NCBI GenBank assembly: GCA_030035585.1
Contig: CM057460.1
Span: forward strand, 221,113,711-221,177,710
Direction of reading: 5' to 3'
DNA length: 64,000 nt
DNA from: Dugong dugon
Taxonomy: Eukaryota; Chordata; Mammalia; Sirenia; Dugongidae
Shown in pieces: positions 45,947 through 57,421 of this stretch (positions are counted from its first letter, which is position 1; the number at the start of each line of letters is the position of its first letter). Below the pieces are notes generated by a model. The model searched no databases, had not been told where the DNA came from, and was given only the letters and a program-made list of their open reading frames with translations. The position numbers and the translations under genes are program-made.

Positions 45947-45980
45947 GAGAGCTTTAACCACTGTACCACCAGGGCTCCTC
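45947..45980 (-). mobile_element. AfroSINE head fragment
   Basis: 'taaccactgtaccaccagggc' is the first 30 or so bases of an AfroSINE on the minus strand, with no body. Confidence 0.8.
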
Positions 45981-46227
45981 AAACTTACCAACGCGTGCCA
46001 TAAAAGTACAGAACTGTAGGAGTTCTCTCATCATGGAATATGGATTGACTTGGTGTCTGCTTCCCAAATCCATCCCTTCCTTCCCCCCCTGGCATTGCTA
46101 AGTGAACCAGATAATGCCATCTTTGGAGAACCCCAATCAGAAAAGGGAAGAAATGCTCATTTCATTTGAGACTCGTCTGCTTTCTTTATAAAGTATTCTT
46201 AATTAATAGTCTCTAGGTACACAGATT

Positions 46228-46556
46228 GAGGGCATTGGTGGTTCAGTGGTAGGATTCTCACCTCCCATGTGGGAGACCCGGGTTCAATTCCTGGTCAATG
46301 CACCTCATGTGCAGTCAGCATCTACCCGTCAGTGTAAGCCTGCGTGTTGCTATGATGCTGAACAGGTTCCAGCAGGCTGAGAAGAAAGGCCTAGCAATCT
46401 ACTCCTGAAAATCAGCCAATGAAAACCCTATGCATCGCAGCAGTTTGATCCACAGATGATAACGGCGACAGCACAGCACCAGGCAGCGTTTTTCTCCATT
46501 GTGAAAGGCATTGCCGTGAGTCAGAAGCCAACTCAACAGCAGCCAACAACAACAGC
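46228..46556 (+). mobile_element. tRNA-Gly-headed SINE with RTE-like body
   Basis: Best-preserved head (46230-46301): 'gcattggtggttcagtggt' with box A, an anticodon arm reading ctcccatgtgggag (CCC in the loop) and box B 'ggttcaattcc'. Most like tRNA-Gly(CCC), but with arm mismatches, and it runs into SINE body 'gatgctgaacaggttccagc'. Not a functional tRNA gene. Confidence 0.9.
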
Positions 46557-46947
46557 ACCCAACATATAGATTAGCACAGAAGCTCTTGATTGTTTAAATT
46601 ACAATATTATAACCATCTTCAACCAGAGACGCAATTGGTAGCTGGCCACCTGTGGTTGTGGCCTCCCATTCCTTACAAGTTTAATAGCTGATAAAAGCCA
46701 ATTCTTAGCATCAGTGAAAGTGGGGTAACACATTGAGCGTTCAGATGTTCTCATGCAAAGACAAGTATTTCCTCTGAAAAGAGATGAGGATTTACAAACG
46801 AAAGACCAAATACCAGTTTGTACTGAGTGAAAACTGTTGGATGAGGAAAACCATGATTAAAATAAGCATGTGTCTAAAATTATAAATTTGGAAGACATTT
46901 CTTTGGTTCATGCCTGATACGATATGGGTCAAGTCCTATTTGTCATT
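46557..46947. other. unique sequence, no gene seen
   Basis: No recognisable element. Confidence 0.3.
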
Positions 46948-47158
46948 AAAAAAAAAAAAAAAGTTGCCATCGGGCTAATTCCAACTCATGGTAACCCCAT
47001 GTATGTCAGAAAAGAATTGTACCCCATAGGGCTTCCAGTGGCTGTACTCTTATGGAAGTAAATTGCCAGGTCTTTCTTCCATGGCACTGTTGGGTGGATT
47101 CGAACAGTCAACCTTCCAGTTAGTAGCTGAGTGTAAACCATTTGTGCCACCCAGGGAC
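46948..47158 (-). mobile_element. AfroSINE, long form
   Basis: Poly-A then 'gttgccatcgggctaattcc', 'ttgccaggtctttcttccat', ending 'gtgccacccagggacc'. Confidence 0.88.
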
Positions 47159-47215
47159 CTGGTTATTGATCATTAATCCCTAATAAATTAAAAAAAAAAT
47201 TGTAACTTTATATAC

Positions 47216-47310
47216 AGACACTTGCATGCACACATATATGTTTGCATGCATGCATGTATGTGTATAGTGTGTATATACATGAATAAATATGTTTGTGTAT
47301 GTCTTGTGTT
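47216..47310. repeat. TG/TGCA-rich simple repeat
   Basis: Alternating 'tgcatgcatgcatgtatgtg'-type sequence, prone to Z-DNA or slippage. Confidence 0.7.
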
Positions 47311-47419
47311 TTGCCTGCTGACTTGCTCTCACCCATAAAATCAGGCAGAACAAAAGAACACCACCCAGAACCTTAAAAAAAAACAAGGCTGACAAGCAAG
47401 AACAATTTAAGAAAAAATT

Positions 47420-48530
47420 AAAGCTTTATGGAAGTCTCTGGAAGCATGCCAAGGGACAATTATGCTTATTATACACAGTCAAAAACTCTTGGATTTTATT
47501 TGGTGACGGGTAAGACAGTACACAATACTGGGGAAGCCAGAACAGCTTGTACAAGGCAAGGTCATGGAAGCTCCATAGACACATCTAAACTCCCTGATGT
47601 ACTGAATTGCTGGGCGGAGGGCTGTGGGGACCATGGTTTCAGGGAACATCTAGCTCAATTGGCATAAGACAGTTTATAAAGACAATGTTCTACATTCTAC
47701 CTTGGTGAGTCGCGTCTGGGGTCTTAAAAGCTTGTCAGCAGCCATCTAAAATACTCCACTGGTCTCACCCCTTCGGGAGCAAGGGAGAATGAAGAAAGCA
47801 AGACACGAGGGAAAGATTAGTACAAAGGACTACTAGACCACAACTACCACGGCCTCCACCAGACTGAGTCCAGTACAACTAGATGGTGCCCGGCTACCAC
47901 CACTGACTGCTCTGACAGGGATCAAAACAGAGGGTCCCGGACAGAGCTGGAGAAAAATGGAGAACAAAATTCTAACTCACAAAAAAAAGACCAGACGTAC
48001 TGGCCTGACAGAGACTGGAGAAACCCCAAGAGCATGGACCACAACTACCACGGCCTCCACCAGACTGAGTCCAGTACAACTAGATGGTGCCCAGCTACCA
48101 CCACTGACTGCTCTGACAGGGATCAAAACAGAGGGTCCCGGACAGAGCTGGAGAAAAATGGAGAACAAAATTCTAACTCACAAAAAAAGACCAGACGTAC
48201 TGGCCTGACAGAGACTGGAGAAACCCCAATAGCATGGGTCCCAGACACCCTTCTAACTCAGTAATGAAGTCACTCCCGAGGTTCACTGTTCAGCCAAAGA
48301 TTAGACAGCCCCATGTAACAAAATGAGACTAATGGGGCACAACAGTCCAGGGACAAGTACTAGAAGGCAGGAGGGGACAGGGAAGCTGGTAATAGGGAAC
48401 CCAAGGTTAAGAAGGGACAGTGTTGACATGTCTTAGGGTTGTTAACCATTGTCATAAAACAATACATGTACTGTTTAATGAGAAACTATTTGTTCGTAAA
48501 CCTTCATCTAAAGAACAATTTAAAAAAATC
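47420..48530 (+). mobile_element. L1 3' UTR, sense, with internal 201-bp tandem duplication
   Basis: 'ccatggtttcagggaacatct', 'gtctggggtcttaaaagct', 'ccagtacaactagatggtgcc', 'gaccagacgtactggcctga' to the end 'cttcatctaaagaacaattt'. The left boundary is approximate. Open frames crossing it are artefacts. Confidence 0.82.
47837..48237 (+). repeat. 201-bp tandem duplication
   Basis: Unit 1 is 47837-48037 and unit 2 is 48038-48237. They differ at about three places (one A-tract length change and two or three substitutions), so the duplication is young relative to the L1. Confidence 0.92.
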
Positions 48531-48844
48531 TTGGATTTTAGAGTCCTGGCACCCCATCCCCCACAAAAACACACACACACACACACAGAGCTGCTGTCCC
48601 CACCACGTTCCTCTCTCACCATCCCAAGTTATCCACACATTCAGTCTCCAGCCACACAGGCTCTCCCCTCTCTCTTGCCTCTCCCCCTTTCTATAGTGAT
48701 TCTTCTCTACCAGTAGCTCTCTGTCCTTCCCAATATAAAACACCTTAGTTTTCTGGGTTCTCTCATTTTTGTTCAGTTTTTTTCCATGTTGTTAATTGCT
48801 GTAAGTCATTTTCTTCACCTGAAAGTTAGAGACTTTACAGTCTC
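48531..48844. other. unique sequence with (CA)n
   Basis: CA dinucleotide tract at about 48570-48587, then pyrimidine-rich sequence. Confidence 0.4.
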
Positions 48845-49266
48845 TTTGTTGTTGTTATTAATTGCCCTCAAGTAGGCTCTAACACACGCTGATCTTACAT
48901 ATAACAGAACGAAACGTTGCCTGGTCCTGCACCATCTTCATGATTGTTAGCATGTTTGAGTTCATAGTTGTGCCTATGGTGTCACACCATCTCACTGATT
49001 GTTGCTGGCCCGCTTTACCACACATAATGTCCTTTTCTAGCAAATGGTCTTTCCCGATAAGGTGTCCAAAGTAAGTCAGCCACTGTCTCACTATTCTCGC
49101 TTCTAAGGAGCACGCTGGTGGTATGTCTTCTAAAATTGATTCGTTCATTTTTCTGGCAGTCCGTGGTATATTCAATATTCTTCACCAACACCACAGTTCA
49201 AATGCACCAATTCTTCCATCTTTGTTTTTTACCATCCATCCAGCTTTCACATGTGTATGAGACTAC
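48845..49266 (-). mobile_element. RTE LINE 3' region, antisense
   Basis: Tail 'ttgttgttgttattaattgcc', 'gaaacgttgcctggtcctgc', 'ataatgtccttttctagcaa' and 'attcttcaccaacaccacag'. Confidence 0.87.
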
Positions 49267-50033
49267 ATTTTGCCCATGTCATCCATGAAAGCCTCAAGTC
49301 AGTATCTTTCTGCCCAGAGCAGGTTACTTCCTTAGGAGGTTCGAAGTGGAGGTGGTAGAAGGCATTGAGAAAAAAACTGCAATTAGTTTTAATGTCATAT
49401 ATTTTCCTTCAACGTTGCCAACGATTAAAACTAAAAAATGGTGTCATCCTTTCAAAAATCCAGGTTTCTTGCAAGAACTCCTGAGGTCTTTTAGAAAATC
49501 CCTGATTGCTCAGGAATCAAGTAGGTTCTTTAGACCCTCAGAAAATCTGGAGCCATCTAGAGTGCTATTTACGCTGGAATTTCCCAATGTAGGGAACACC
49601 CCAATGCTGGCCTCACCCAAGCTCTGCACAGACTCTGAAGTTCCACCCATAGTGTCAGAGATGACTGGAGATGTGATTGGCATGAGAATGAGGAAGGGAC
49701 AGATGTCTGCTGTTAGGAGTGACCAAGTCAATGTCTTCAGAAGTTGCTGGTTCAAGAGAATGGGCATGGGGGGGGGCTGTGACATCTAGAGAATAAAGGA
49801 CCCACATACGAGCAAATTAAAGAAATTAACACGCACGTGTGTGCTGAGCGCTAGCTCAATCCCTGTTGTAGAATTTCTGGAAACTTTCAAAGTTAACTGA
49901 AAACTGCCTGAGCTGGCATTTGTGGCCAAGCTGATACTTACTTTCGTGTTTGCTTTTTGTTGTGATATGAAGTATTCCATTTCTTATGGGGGCGGGGGGG
50001 AGTGGCCAAGGAGAAGCAGATTCTGATGTTTAC
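49267..50033. other. unique sequence, no gene supported
   Basis: The longest non-transposon open frame of the window (49346-49789, 147 codons) starts at GTG, has no recognisable domain and no splice-site context. I do not call it a gene. Confidence 0.4.
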
Positions 50034-50200
50034 CAAAAACCAAACCTGTTGCCATCCAGTCGATTCCAACTCATAGCGACCCTATAGGACAGAGTAGAAC
50101 TGCCCCATAGAGTTTCCAACGAGTGCCTGGTGGATTCAAACTGCTGATCTTTTGGTTAGCAGCCAAGGTCCTAACCACTACACCACCAGGGTTTCTGAAA
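50034..50200 (-). mobile_element. AfroSINE, short form, left member of a dimer
   Basis: 'ctgttgccatccagtcgattc' to 'ctacaccaccagggtttctg'. Followed head-to-tail by another copy with no spacer. Confidence 0.92.
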
Positions 50201-50348
50201 ACCTGTTGCCGTCAAGTTGATTCCAACTCATAGGGACCCTACAGGGCACAGGAGAACCGCCCCGTAGGGTTTCTGAGGAGTGCCTGGTAGATTTGAACTG
50301 CCAACCTTATGATTAGCAGCTGAGCTCTTAGTCACTGCACCACCAGGC
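50201..50348 (-). mobile_element. AfroSINE, short form, right member of a dimer
   Basis: 'ctgttgccgtcaagttgattc' to 'cactgcaccaccaggcc'. It differs from its neighbour at many sites, so the two are separate insertions rather than a fresh duplication. Confidence 0.92.
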
Positions 50349-50616
50349 CAAAAGGTAAAATGTATGTGCTACTTAATTTCCTTAAACATTTACTTCTGTT
50401 TATTTTCTATACACAGAATAGAGAGAATTCATTTCTGCAGCCTGAACTAAAACACAAGGTGATAGACAAATTGTTAGTATGCCAGATGGATGTTATCCAA
50501 CTCTTAGTTCTCCAGATCCTAGGACAGTAGGTTTCATGCCACATGTGTATTCAGCCTGGAGTCCTGTGATGAGAAGGATTCTGAGGTTTAGACTGGACAT
50601 ACAAAAATAGTATGGT

Positions 50617-50945
50617 ACTGGGGAGTCAGTGGTAGAATTCTCGCCCTCCATGCATGAGACATGGGTTCAATTCCCAGCCAATACACCTCTTACACAGCCA
50701 CCACCCATCTGTCAGTAGAGGTGTGTGTGCTGCTATGATGTTGAACAGAGTTCAGGACAGCCTCCTAAGACACACTAGGAAGAAAGGTCTGGCAATCTAC
50801 TTCTAAAAAGCAGCCAATGAAAATCCTATAGAGCACAATGGTCCCATCCACAATGGATCAAAGGGATGGCATAGGACTGGACAGTGTTTCATTCTGTTCT
50901 GTATGGGGTCACCATAGTTGGGGGCTGACTCCACGGCAGCTAACA
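50617..50945 (+). mobile_element. tRNA-Gly-headed SINE with RTE-like body
   Basis: 'tcagtggtagaattctcgcc' head and box B 'gggttcaattcc', then 'gatgttgaacagagttcagg' body and 'ccacggcagctaac' tail. Confidence 0.88.
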
Positions 50946-52516
50946 AGTACCAGGAATGGGTGGGGAAGAGAGCTACACAGCACTAAAACATGGAAGCACA
51001 GGAACCAAACAACTTCCAAAGATACTTGCGTCTTGAATAAGGTCCAGTGTAGCTTTTGCCAGAATAATTCCTTCTTTGCAGGTACAACAAATGGGAAAGT
51101 GGCCCCTCTGTATTCTATGACATCAACAAACAGAGACAGAACAAATCATTTCCTTGGGCACTGGAGAAAATGAGGATCATGTGAAATGTAAGCAGTACAC
51201 CCACTCTGTTATTTTAATATGGATTCCAGAGATGCAAATGTGTATTACTTTCATATGTTGGGGGTTGGTGGTTAGTATTTTGTAGCGTCGATAAAATAAA
51301 AAAATTCTCTTGGAAACAAGTGTATCGATTTTTTTTCTCTTAAAATAAGCGGTGTTCTGCGGGGAAAAGCCAACCTTTCTTGGCGTCATCTCTTTTTTTC
51401 TGGAGATTATTAATTTCTTTTTAATAGAGCTCATACTGCAAAATCAAATTTTCACATCACAAAGGGATGTACATTTATCTTGAGCTGCACAGTCTTCCTC
51501 GTCTATCAAACTGACTTTAAGTTTCTAATTGAAATAATTTTTCAAATGTTGAGCAATAAAGAGGAAATAAGTGATATACGTAAATTATTTATTCAACTTA
51601 TTTATAATTAATTAGTTTCTTTTCCTTGCTGCACAGTGAGGCTAACCTGATGCTTTTGATTTTCAAATCTTTTCTATCATTAGGTAACAATAGAAGTGGC
51701 TGCATTTTCCATACCACTTGTGTTTATTTGTCTCTGGGGACTCAGGCAACATCGGTTTAAGTCACAGTTAAATTTAACACATTAACTTTGTTTTGCAACA
51801 TGCTGTTCCAAAAACAGACAGTCATGAAAACAGCGTGCTTATTCTTAGCCAAACTGGAAAAAAAAAAAAAATTGCTCACCTGGTATGATATATCATCATA
51901 TCAACAAAGATCTCATCCTTCGAAGTTTAATAATTGTATGTCCCTTGGTCGACACGCTTCCTTTAATACATTGAGATATATCTATAAAATGAATTATCTA
52001 ATGGATCCTCAATTGGTTGTTTATAGCTAGCTGGTTTATAGATTACCTGGACTCCTTTTTCCAACATCTCTATGAGGTTATTTCATTGACAACACAAGCT
52101 GAAGAACCCCAATTGGACAGATCACCTCCTCTCTCACCTAAACTATTTGCCTTCCCACAATTCCTCTTTCTGATCATGGCACCATCTTCATCATAAGACC
52201 AAATACAGAGAACAGACAAGAGAAATCAAGTAATCTAAACTCAAGTCAAAAACACAAGGAAATTCAGCGGGCAGGAAGATTAAGGCATTGCCTAAAACTA
52301 CTTGGAAATAACTTACTACTTGGTAACCCAGCCATCTAGAACTGCAGATGAGTGACTAACTGATCAAATGGTTTCATGATCTGATTGCTCCATACATAGC
52401 GGACCTCAATAATCTCTCGTATATCACAAAAGACAGGGAGAAGGATTTTCCTTAGCCTCGAAGGTGTAACAAGTTGGCTGTGAGAACCAGGGTGAGGTAC
52501 AAGAACAAAAACAATT
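50946..52516. other. repeat-poor stretch; candidate conserved block 51400-51850
   Basis: About 1.5 kb without a recognised mobile element. 51560-51650 is very AT-rich with TTAATTAATTAG-type homeodomain-like sites. No coding frame of note. Confidence 0.4.
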
Positions 52517-52598
52517 ATAATTACAAACATTTATTGAGCTTCTGCTATGTGTCAGGTACTATGTGCTATCCAGCTCAACTCATTTAATCCTTGAAACA
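52517..52598 (+). repeat. MIR SINE, split by a tRNA-Gly SINE
   Basis: 'catttattgagcttctgctat' and 'caactcatttaatccttg'. Continues at 52936 with 'ctcaaaacagccccgtg'. Confidence 0.8.
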
Positions 52599-52935
52599 GA
52601 GGGCAGTGGTGCTTCAGTGGTGGAATTCTCGCTTTCCGTGCAGGAGACCCGGGTTCAATTCCCAGCCAATACACCTCATAAGCAGCCACCACCCATCTGT
52701 CAGTGGAAGTTTGCACACTGCTATGATGCTGAACAGGTTCCAGTAGAGCTTCCAGACTGAGATGGACTAGGAAGAAATACCTGGCAATCTACTTTTGAAA
52801 ATCAGCCAATGAAAACCCAATGGGTCACAACGGTCCAATCTGCAACCGACTGTGGGGATAGCACAGGACCGGGTGGCATTTTGCTTGGTTGTGCATGAGT
52901 CAAGGGTCAGCTAGACCACAGCTAACAACAATAAC
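52599..52935 (+). mobile_element. tRNA-Gly-headed SINE inserted in a MIR
   Basis: Flanks AATCCTTGAAACA (52586-52598) and AATCCTCAAAACA (52936-52948) match at 11 of 13 and are MIR sequence, so both boundaries are certain. Length about 337 bp, the family's reference length here. Confidence 0.94.
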
Positions 52936-53059
52936 AATCCTCAAAACAGCCCCGTGAAAACAGCAAGCGTGCATAGCTGAGTGACTGTGGAAGATCTGTG
53001 TTCTTGTCCCACCTCTTCACTCTTTTTTCATAGGAGGCAATGCATCCCTACCTGCTGCC

Positions 53060-53520
53060 ATATCGGAAGGAAGAGTGTACTGTCCTGCCCCAATGACATC
53101 AGGTTGCACCATGTAATTTTCTCTGGCCAATGGCATGACAGTATGTTGGCTAATCTGAGCAGAAGTTTTAAGAGCCGTTGCAGGTTTCCACCAGCTGTGT
53201 AGAAAAGGGCTTGTCCAAGAAAGGTCATGAGCCCTGGTGGCACAATGGTTAAGAGCTCAGCTGCTAACCAAAAGGCTGGCAGTTGGAATCTACCAGTCGC
53301 TCCCTGGAAACTCTATGGGGCATTATACTCTGTCCTATAGGGTCACTGTGAGTCGGAATCCACTCAACAACGATGCGCTGAAGACACGTTTGCTGTTAGC
53401 ATGGAGCCCTGAATGAGTAGAGCCGTTACCAATGCTCAACCCAACATGTAACGTGAGAGAAAAATAAATCTTTGTTGTCACCGGTCACAAAGACTTTGAG
53501 GTTGGTTGTTCCTACAAAAA
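53060..53520 (+). mobile_element. ancient LTR-like repeat remnant, split by AfroSINE
   Basis: 'ttctctggccaatggcatgac' at the left and 'gagagaaaaataaatctttg' at the right resemble the ancient LTR-like family at 838-1265. Family name uncertain. Confidence 0.4.
53226..53374 (+). mobile_element. AfroSINE, short form
   Basis: 'gagccctggtggcacaatgg' to 'atccactcaacaacgatg'. Confidence 0.92.
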
Positions 53521-53677
53521 ATTTACCAGTGGCAGCATCAGGATTCATACCCATAGCCTGTATTTTTAACCATTACATTCTTCTGCCTTAGAAACATGCT
53601 TTATTATTAGAAGAGGTTCATAGTCTTCTTAGGTTGGACTCCGTTCCCTCCGTCCTATAAGCTGGAATCAGCTTGCT

Positions 53678-53836
53678 ACTGTCAAAGTGTGGTCCATGAA
53701 CCAACAGCAGTACACGCATCACTTGGGACCTTGTCAGAAATGCAACATCCTGGCCTCACCCCAGACCTACTGAATTAGAATCTGCATGTAACAGAATCCC
53801 CAGGTGATGCATGCCCACTCCAAAGTATGAGAAGAG
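53678..53836 (+). mobile_element. MER5-type hAT-Charlie MITE
   Basis: 'tgtcaaagtgtggtccatgaa', 'catcacttgggaccttgtcag', 'cagacctactgaattagaat' and 'ccccaggtgatgcatgc' follow the MER5 order. An ancient DNA transposon. Confidence 0.75.
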
Positions 53837-54021
53837 GTGGTTTACCACATCTGCATTCACTTCATGCTTCATGATAGAGCATAAGCAGAGGGTGATGAAT
53901 TGGAAATGGAATGGCACAAGTCGTGTCCACTTGTTTTCATCACCTCTTAGAGATCTGAGGGGGAGGAACCAAGTGTTGCACCCACCATGACATCACAGAA
54001 AAGCATTCCAGTACCTGCTAT

Positions 54022-54232
54022 TAAAAAAAAAAAAAAAAAAAACAGTTGCCATCATTGAATAGATTCCAACTCATGGTGACCCCATGCGTGCAGAGTAGAA
54101 CTGTACAACATAGGATTTTCAGGGTTGTGACCTTTCAGAAGCAGATCACCAAACCTTCATTCTAAGGCACTTCTGGGTGGGTCTGAACCACCAACCTTTT
54201 GGTTAGCAGTCGAGTGCTTAAAAGATTGTGCC
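54022..54232 (-). mobile_element. AfroSINE, long form variant
   Basis: Poly-A of about 20, then 'cagttgccatcattgaatag', 'gcgtgcagagtagaactgt', 'gggttgtgacctttcagaag' and the degraded head. Confidence 0.87.
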
Positions 54233-55429
54233 AGCCAGCACTTGCCGTGGCCACCAAATACTGTCCTTTGATGAAGCAGCTCACACCTCATTGCTGGCTA
54301 GGTGGACCTCTTATTCCCAACCCAATAGCTTGTTTGCAGAACAAATAAATATTAGGGTCTATCCGTCCTCCTCAGGGACTGATAGCATGTGAACAAAATG
54401 AGACATTGTGCTTATCTTTATTCTCCTATCACAAGCTCCATTACTGGTTTATCACCCTTCTGATGACTAATATTGACCATCAGCCATAAGAGTAAACACC
54501 ACAGCTTCCCAAGCACAAGTTATCATAATAATTAGTAGAAGAATATAGCACTTACTGGGTCCTGCATAGCCAGGAACTCAATATCACGGACTCTTCTCCC
54601 CACTACCCTAAAGCCCACTGGCAGAAAGCCAGAACATCCCAGCAATAATGGAGGTGAATAACGATCTTCCAAGATGGGTACTGATGAAGGCAGAATGAGT
54701 ACCATGTATCTGAGGCACAGTTTCCCCAGTGAAAGCTAACGTTTTTGACGGGCTGGTTTACGAATAAATTCATGACAGGAGACATTTCCAAAATGTCTGT
54801 TAAGAACCGTTTCAAAATGAAGTCATCAAAATTACTGCAAAATGTATACTTTAAATGCAAACAGCTGGAGGAAAGACTGTGCTTGTTCTGTAGAATTCAT
54901 GATCAGGATTTTGGAGTGCAGCCACTATAAACACTTGTTTGGGATTGCTTTTATGCAATTGTTGGAACATGAGCAGAGAGAGCTAATGGGAAAATTCCAG
55001 AAGCCTGGAGCTTACTCCACTTGTTTCTTTCCTGCTTTATTAGAAAAAACCCTTTTTTTCCCCCTTCAAATTTAATGTGATTGGAAGGATCTAATTTTTT
55101 TCTAGTTTATCAGTTTATGCTGTTAATATTAGAGAAATAAATATAATAGAGGAAATGGAAGCTATACACTAAGGATTTTTCTTTCATTATTATCTGGGGC
55201 AAAAATAATGACTCTTCATGTTGAAAATTAGATGTGAATTGCTTTTTTAAGTGGTTAACTCACAATATAATATGTGCGCATGCACAGACTCACAGAATAC
55301 TGACCCTATGTATCTTGAACTCAGCCTAGAGCTACTCAAAGGTGAGATCACATGGTCAAACTATCAAGTAAGCCAACAGAGGAACTCAGGATGAAAATCA
55401 TGCTAGGAAAAAAAAAAACATTCTTAAAC
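54233..55429. other. repeat-poor stretch; candidate conserved block 54700-55000
   Basis: No recognised element. Short overlapping frames on both strands (60-85 residues) at 54603-55075 show no domain. Confidence 0.35.
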
Positions 55430-56170
55430 AGAATGAACCAAGTGGTTGATTAAAGATGAGAAAGACCAGTACTCTACCATAAAGAAAAATGCATTTGATC
55501 CAAAAGGAAAAGCTGGTAAAGATTTGGTCTGCTGTCGACATGGAAGAATGTCAAAATCTGTGAATAACAGAGAAGAGGTATCAACTGCAGACAGACCCCA
55601 AAGGAAAAGTCAAATAGTTTAGACTACATGAAATTTAATAGTATTTGTATGTCAAAAGAGCTCACGATAAATAAAACGAAAAGGCAAACAATGACCTTCA
55701 AAATTGTACATATGGGTTAAAGAATTAGTATCTCTACTACAGAAAAAGAAAAAATCTTACAAACCTATTTTCAAATAACATACCAAAAAATAAATGGGCA
55801 AAGGACATGAACAAGAAATAATGAAATTCCAGGAACAACCTAGACGTGTAACAATAGCAAATCAGCTGAGTAAACTGTGGAAGATAAATATAATAAAACT
55901 GAACGCTGCCATTATAAATCCCATCATAGAAGAATGTGTACTGATGGGAAAAATGTTCATGAAGCAATAAAAAAGTCAGATGAGTGCCTAATTATACATA
56001 TCTGATAAAAGACATACCAAAATGTTAAGTGTCTATGTTAATGCTGCAGATCTATAAGCACTTTCTAGAGTCTATAGTTGTTGCTTTTTTTCTGGTCTTA
56101 TGTGCTTTGTGTGTTATATAAGTTTTATGCATTGAGTATATGTATTGTTTTTCCATTAGAAAAAATAATA
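55430..56170 (+). mobile_element. ancient L1/HAL1-like fragment
   Basis: 'aaataaatgggcaaaggacat' with 'gaacaagaaataatgaaat' is old L1 ORF2 C-terminal wording; it ends with an A-rich 3' end at about 56165. Confidence 0.55.
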
Positions 56171-56750
56171 AAGTTTAAAAAAATGTAAAGAACTTTAAAA
56201 CTAGAGCAATTTACATCAAAGACTTCAGCACAATGAGAGGGGAAATCCTATCTTATAATAATCCAAATTCTATCCTCTAAAACTATTGCCTGAGCCACAG
56301 AAACTCTAACTTCCTGAGCTAAGAGTAGGCTGGCGTATTTTGGACAAATGTCATTACCCTGCACCAACATTTAGATATCAGCAGTCAAGCCTGTAGACAA
56401 AAGACAGTGCTGAAGCACATATGTAAAGAGAAAGTTTGGACCAAAAGGAAAATTCCATTTCCTTAATTCAGAGCCTGTGTCTAGAGCATTGGTGGCTCTC
56501 TCGCCAGAATATCTGCTGCTTTGGAGTAAGCTGGGTTGAATGGACCAGACACTGGTGGACTTTGGCTTGGATGGCACCTTCTCACTAACTTCACCACTAT
56601 ACTTCCAAGAGGTCAAGATGGCAGCTACCACACTGACTCAAGTTTATTGCTTTGCATCACCTCTCCTATGCAGGAAAGCCAACAATGTAAATTCATCGTG
56701 ATAACTGATCAGTGAAACACACCAAAAACTCTTGAAAATAAATTATCCTA
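56171..56750. other. unique sequence, no gene seen
   Basis: No recognisable element. Confidence 0.3.
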
Positions 56751-57421
56751 CTGCATTAGTTTCCTCTTGCTGCTGTAACAAATCACCATAAACTTGGTGG
56801 CTAGAAACAACAGAAATCTATTGTTTTACAGTACTGGAGACCAGAAGTATAAAATCAGTTTCATTGTGCTAAAATCAAGGTATCAAGGAATGGGTAGGGA
56901 TGGCAGACGTACTAGGGAAAAATCCATTTCCTTGTCTTTTCCAGCTTCTAGTGGCCACCTGCATGCCTTGGCTCATGACCCCTTCCTCACATCACTCCAA
57001 CCTCTTTTTCCACCATCATGTCTCCTACTATCCCTCTGATCTCTGGATTGCATCAGGCCCACCAAAGAACCCAGGTTAATCTCCCCATCTCAAGGTCCTT
57101 AGGAGCCCTTGGGTGGTGAAAAGCATTAAGCCCTTTGACTAGTAATGGAACGTTTAGAGGCCCACCCAGAGGCACTTCAGAAGAAAGCCCTGGTGATCTA
57201 CTTCCAAAAAATCAGTCACTGAAAACCCCATGAAAAGCACAGTTCTACTCTGACACACATGGGGCAACCACGAGTCAGAATAGACTCAACAGCAACTGTT
57301 TTTTTCCAAGGTCTTTAACTCAATTCCATCTTCAAAATCCCTTTTGCCATATAAGGTAACATTCACAGATTCTGGGGATTAGGACGTGGATATCTTGGGT
57401 ACCCATTATTCAGCCTACCAC
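56751..57421 (-). mobile_element. ancient MaLR-like LTR, antisense, split by AfroSINE
   Basis: 'gcattagtttcctcttgctgc' to 'cccattattcagcctacca', collinear with 6438-6930. The SINE at 57102-57306 interrupts it. Confidence 0.72.
57102..57306 (+). mobile_element. AfroSINE, long form, inside LTR
   Basis: Duplication CAAGGTCCTTA (57091-57101) / CAAGGTCTTTA (57307-57317), 10 of 11, both being LTR sequence. Confidence 0.93.

Noticed and set aside
46230-46301. tRNA-Gly(CCC) gene
   Set aside because: The cloverleaf-like head has arm mismatches and runs into SINE body with no Pol III terminator; it is the head of a SINE.
47837-48237. CRISPR-like or satellite array
   Set aside because: Only two long units inside a known L1 3' UTR; a simple tandem duplication.
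48420-48743. Overlapping frames on both strands with HTHTHT-like runs
   Set aside because: Produced by the (CA)n tract; not coding.
49346-49789. 147-codon open frame outside any recognised repeat
   Set aside because: Starts at GTG, has no domain, no visible promoter or splice context and ordinary composition; consistent with chance.
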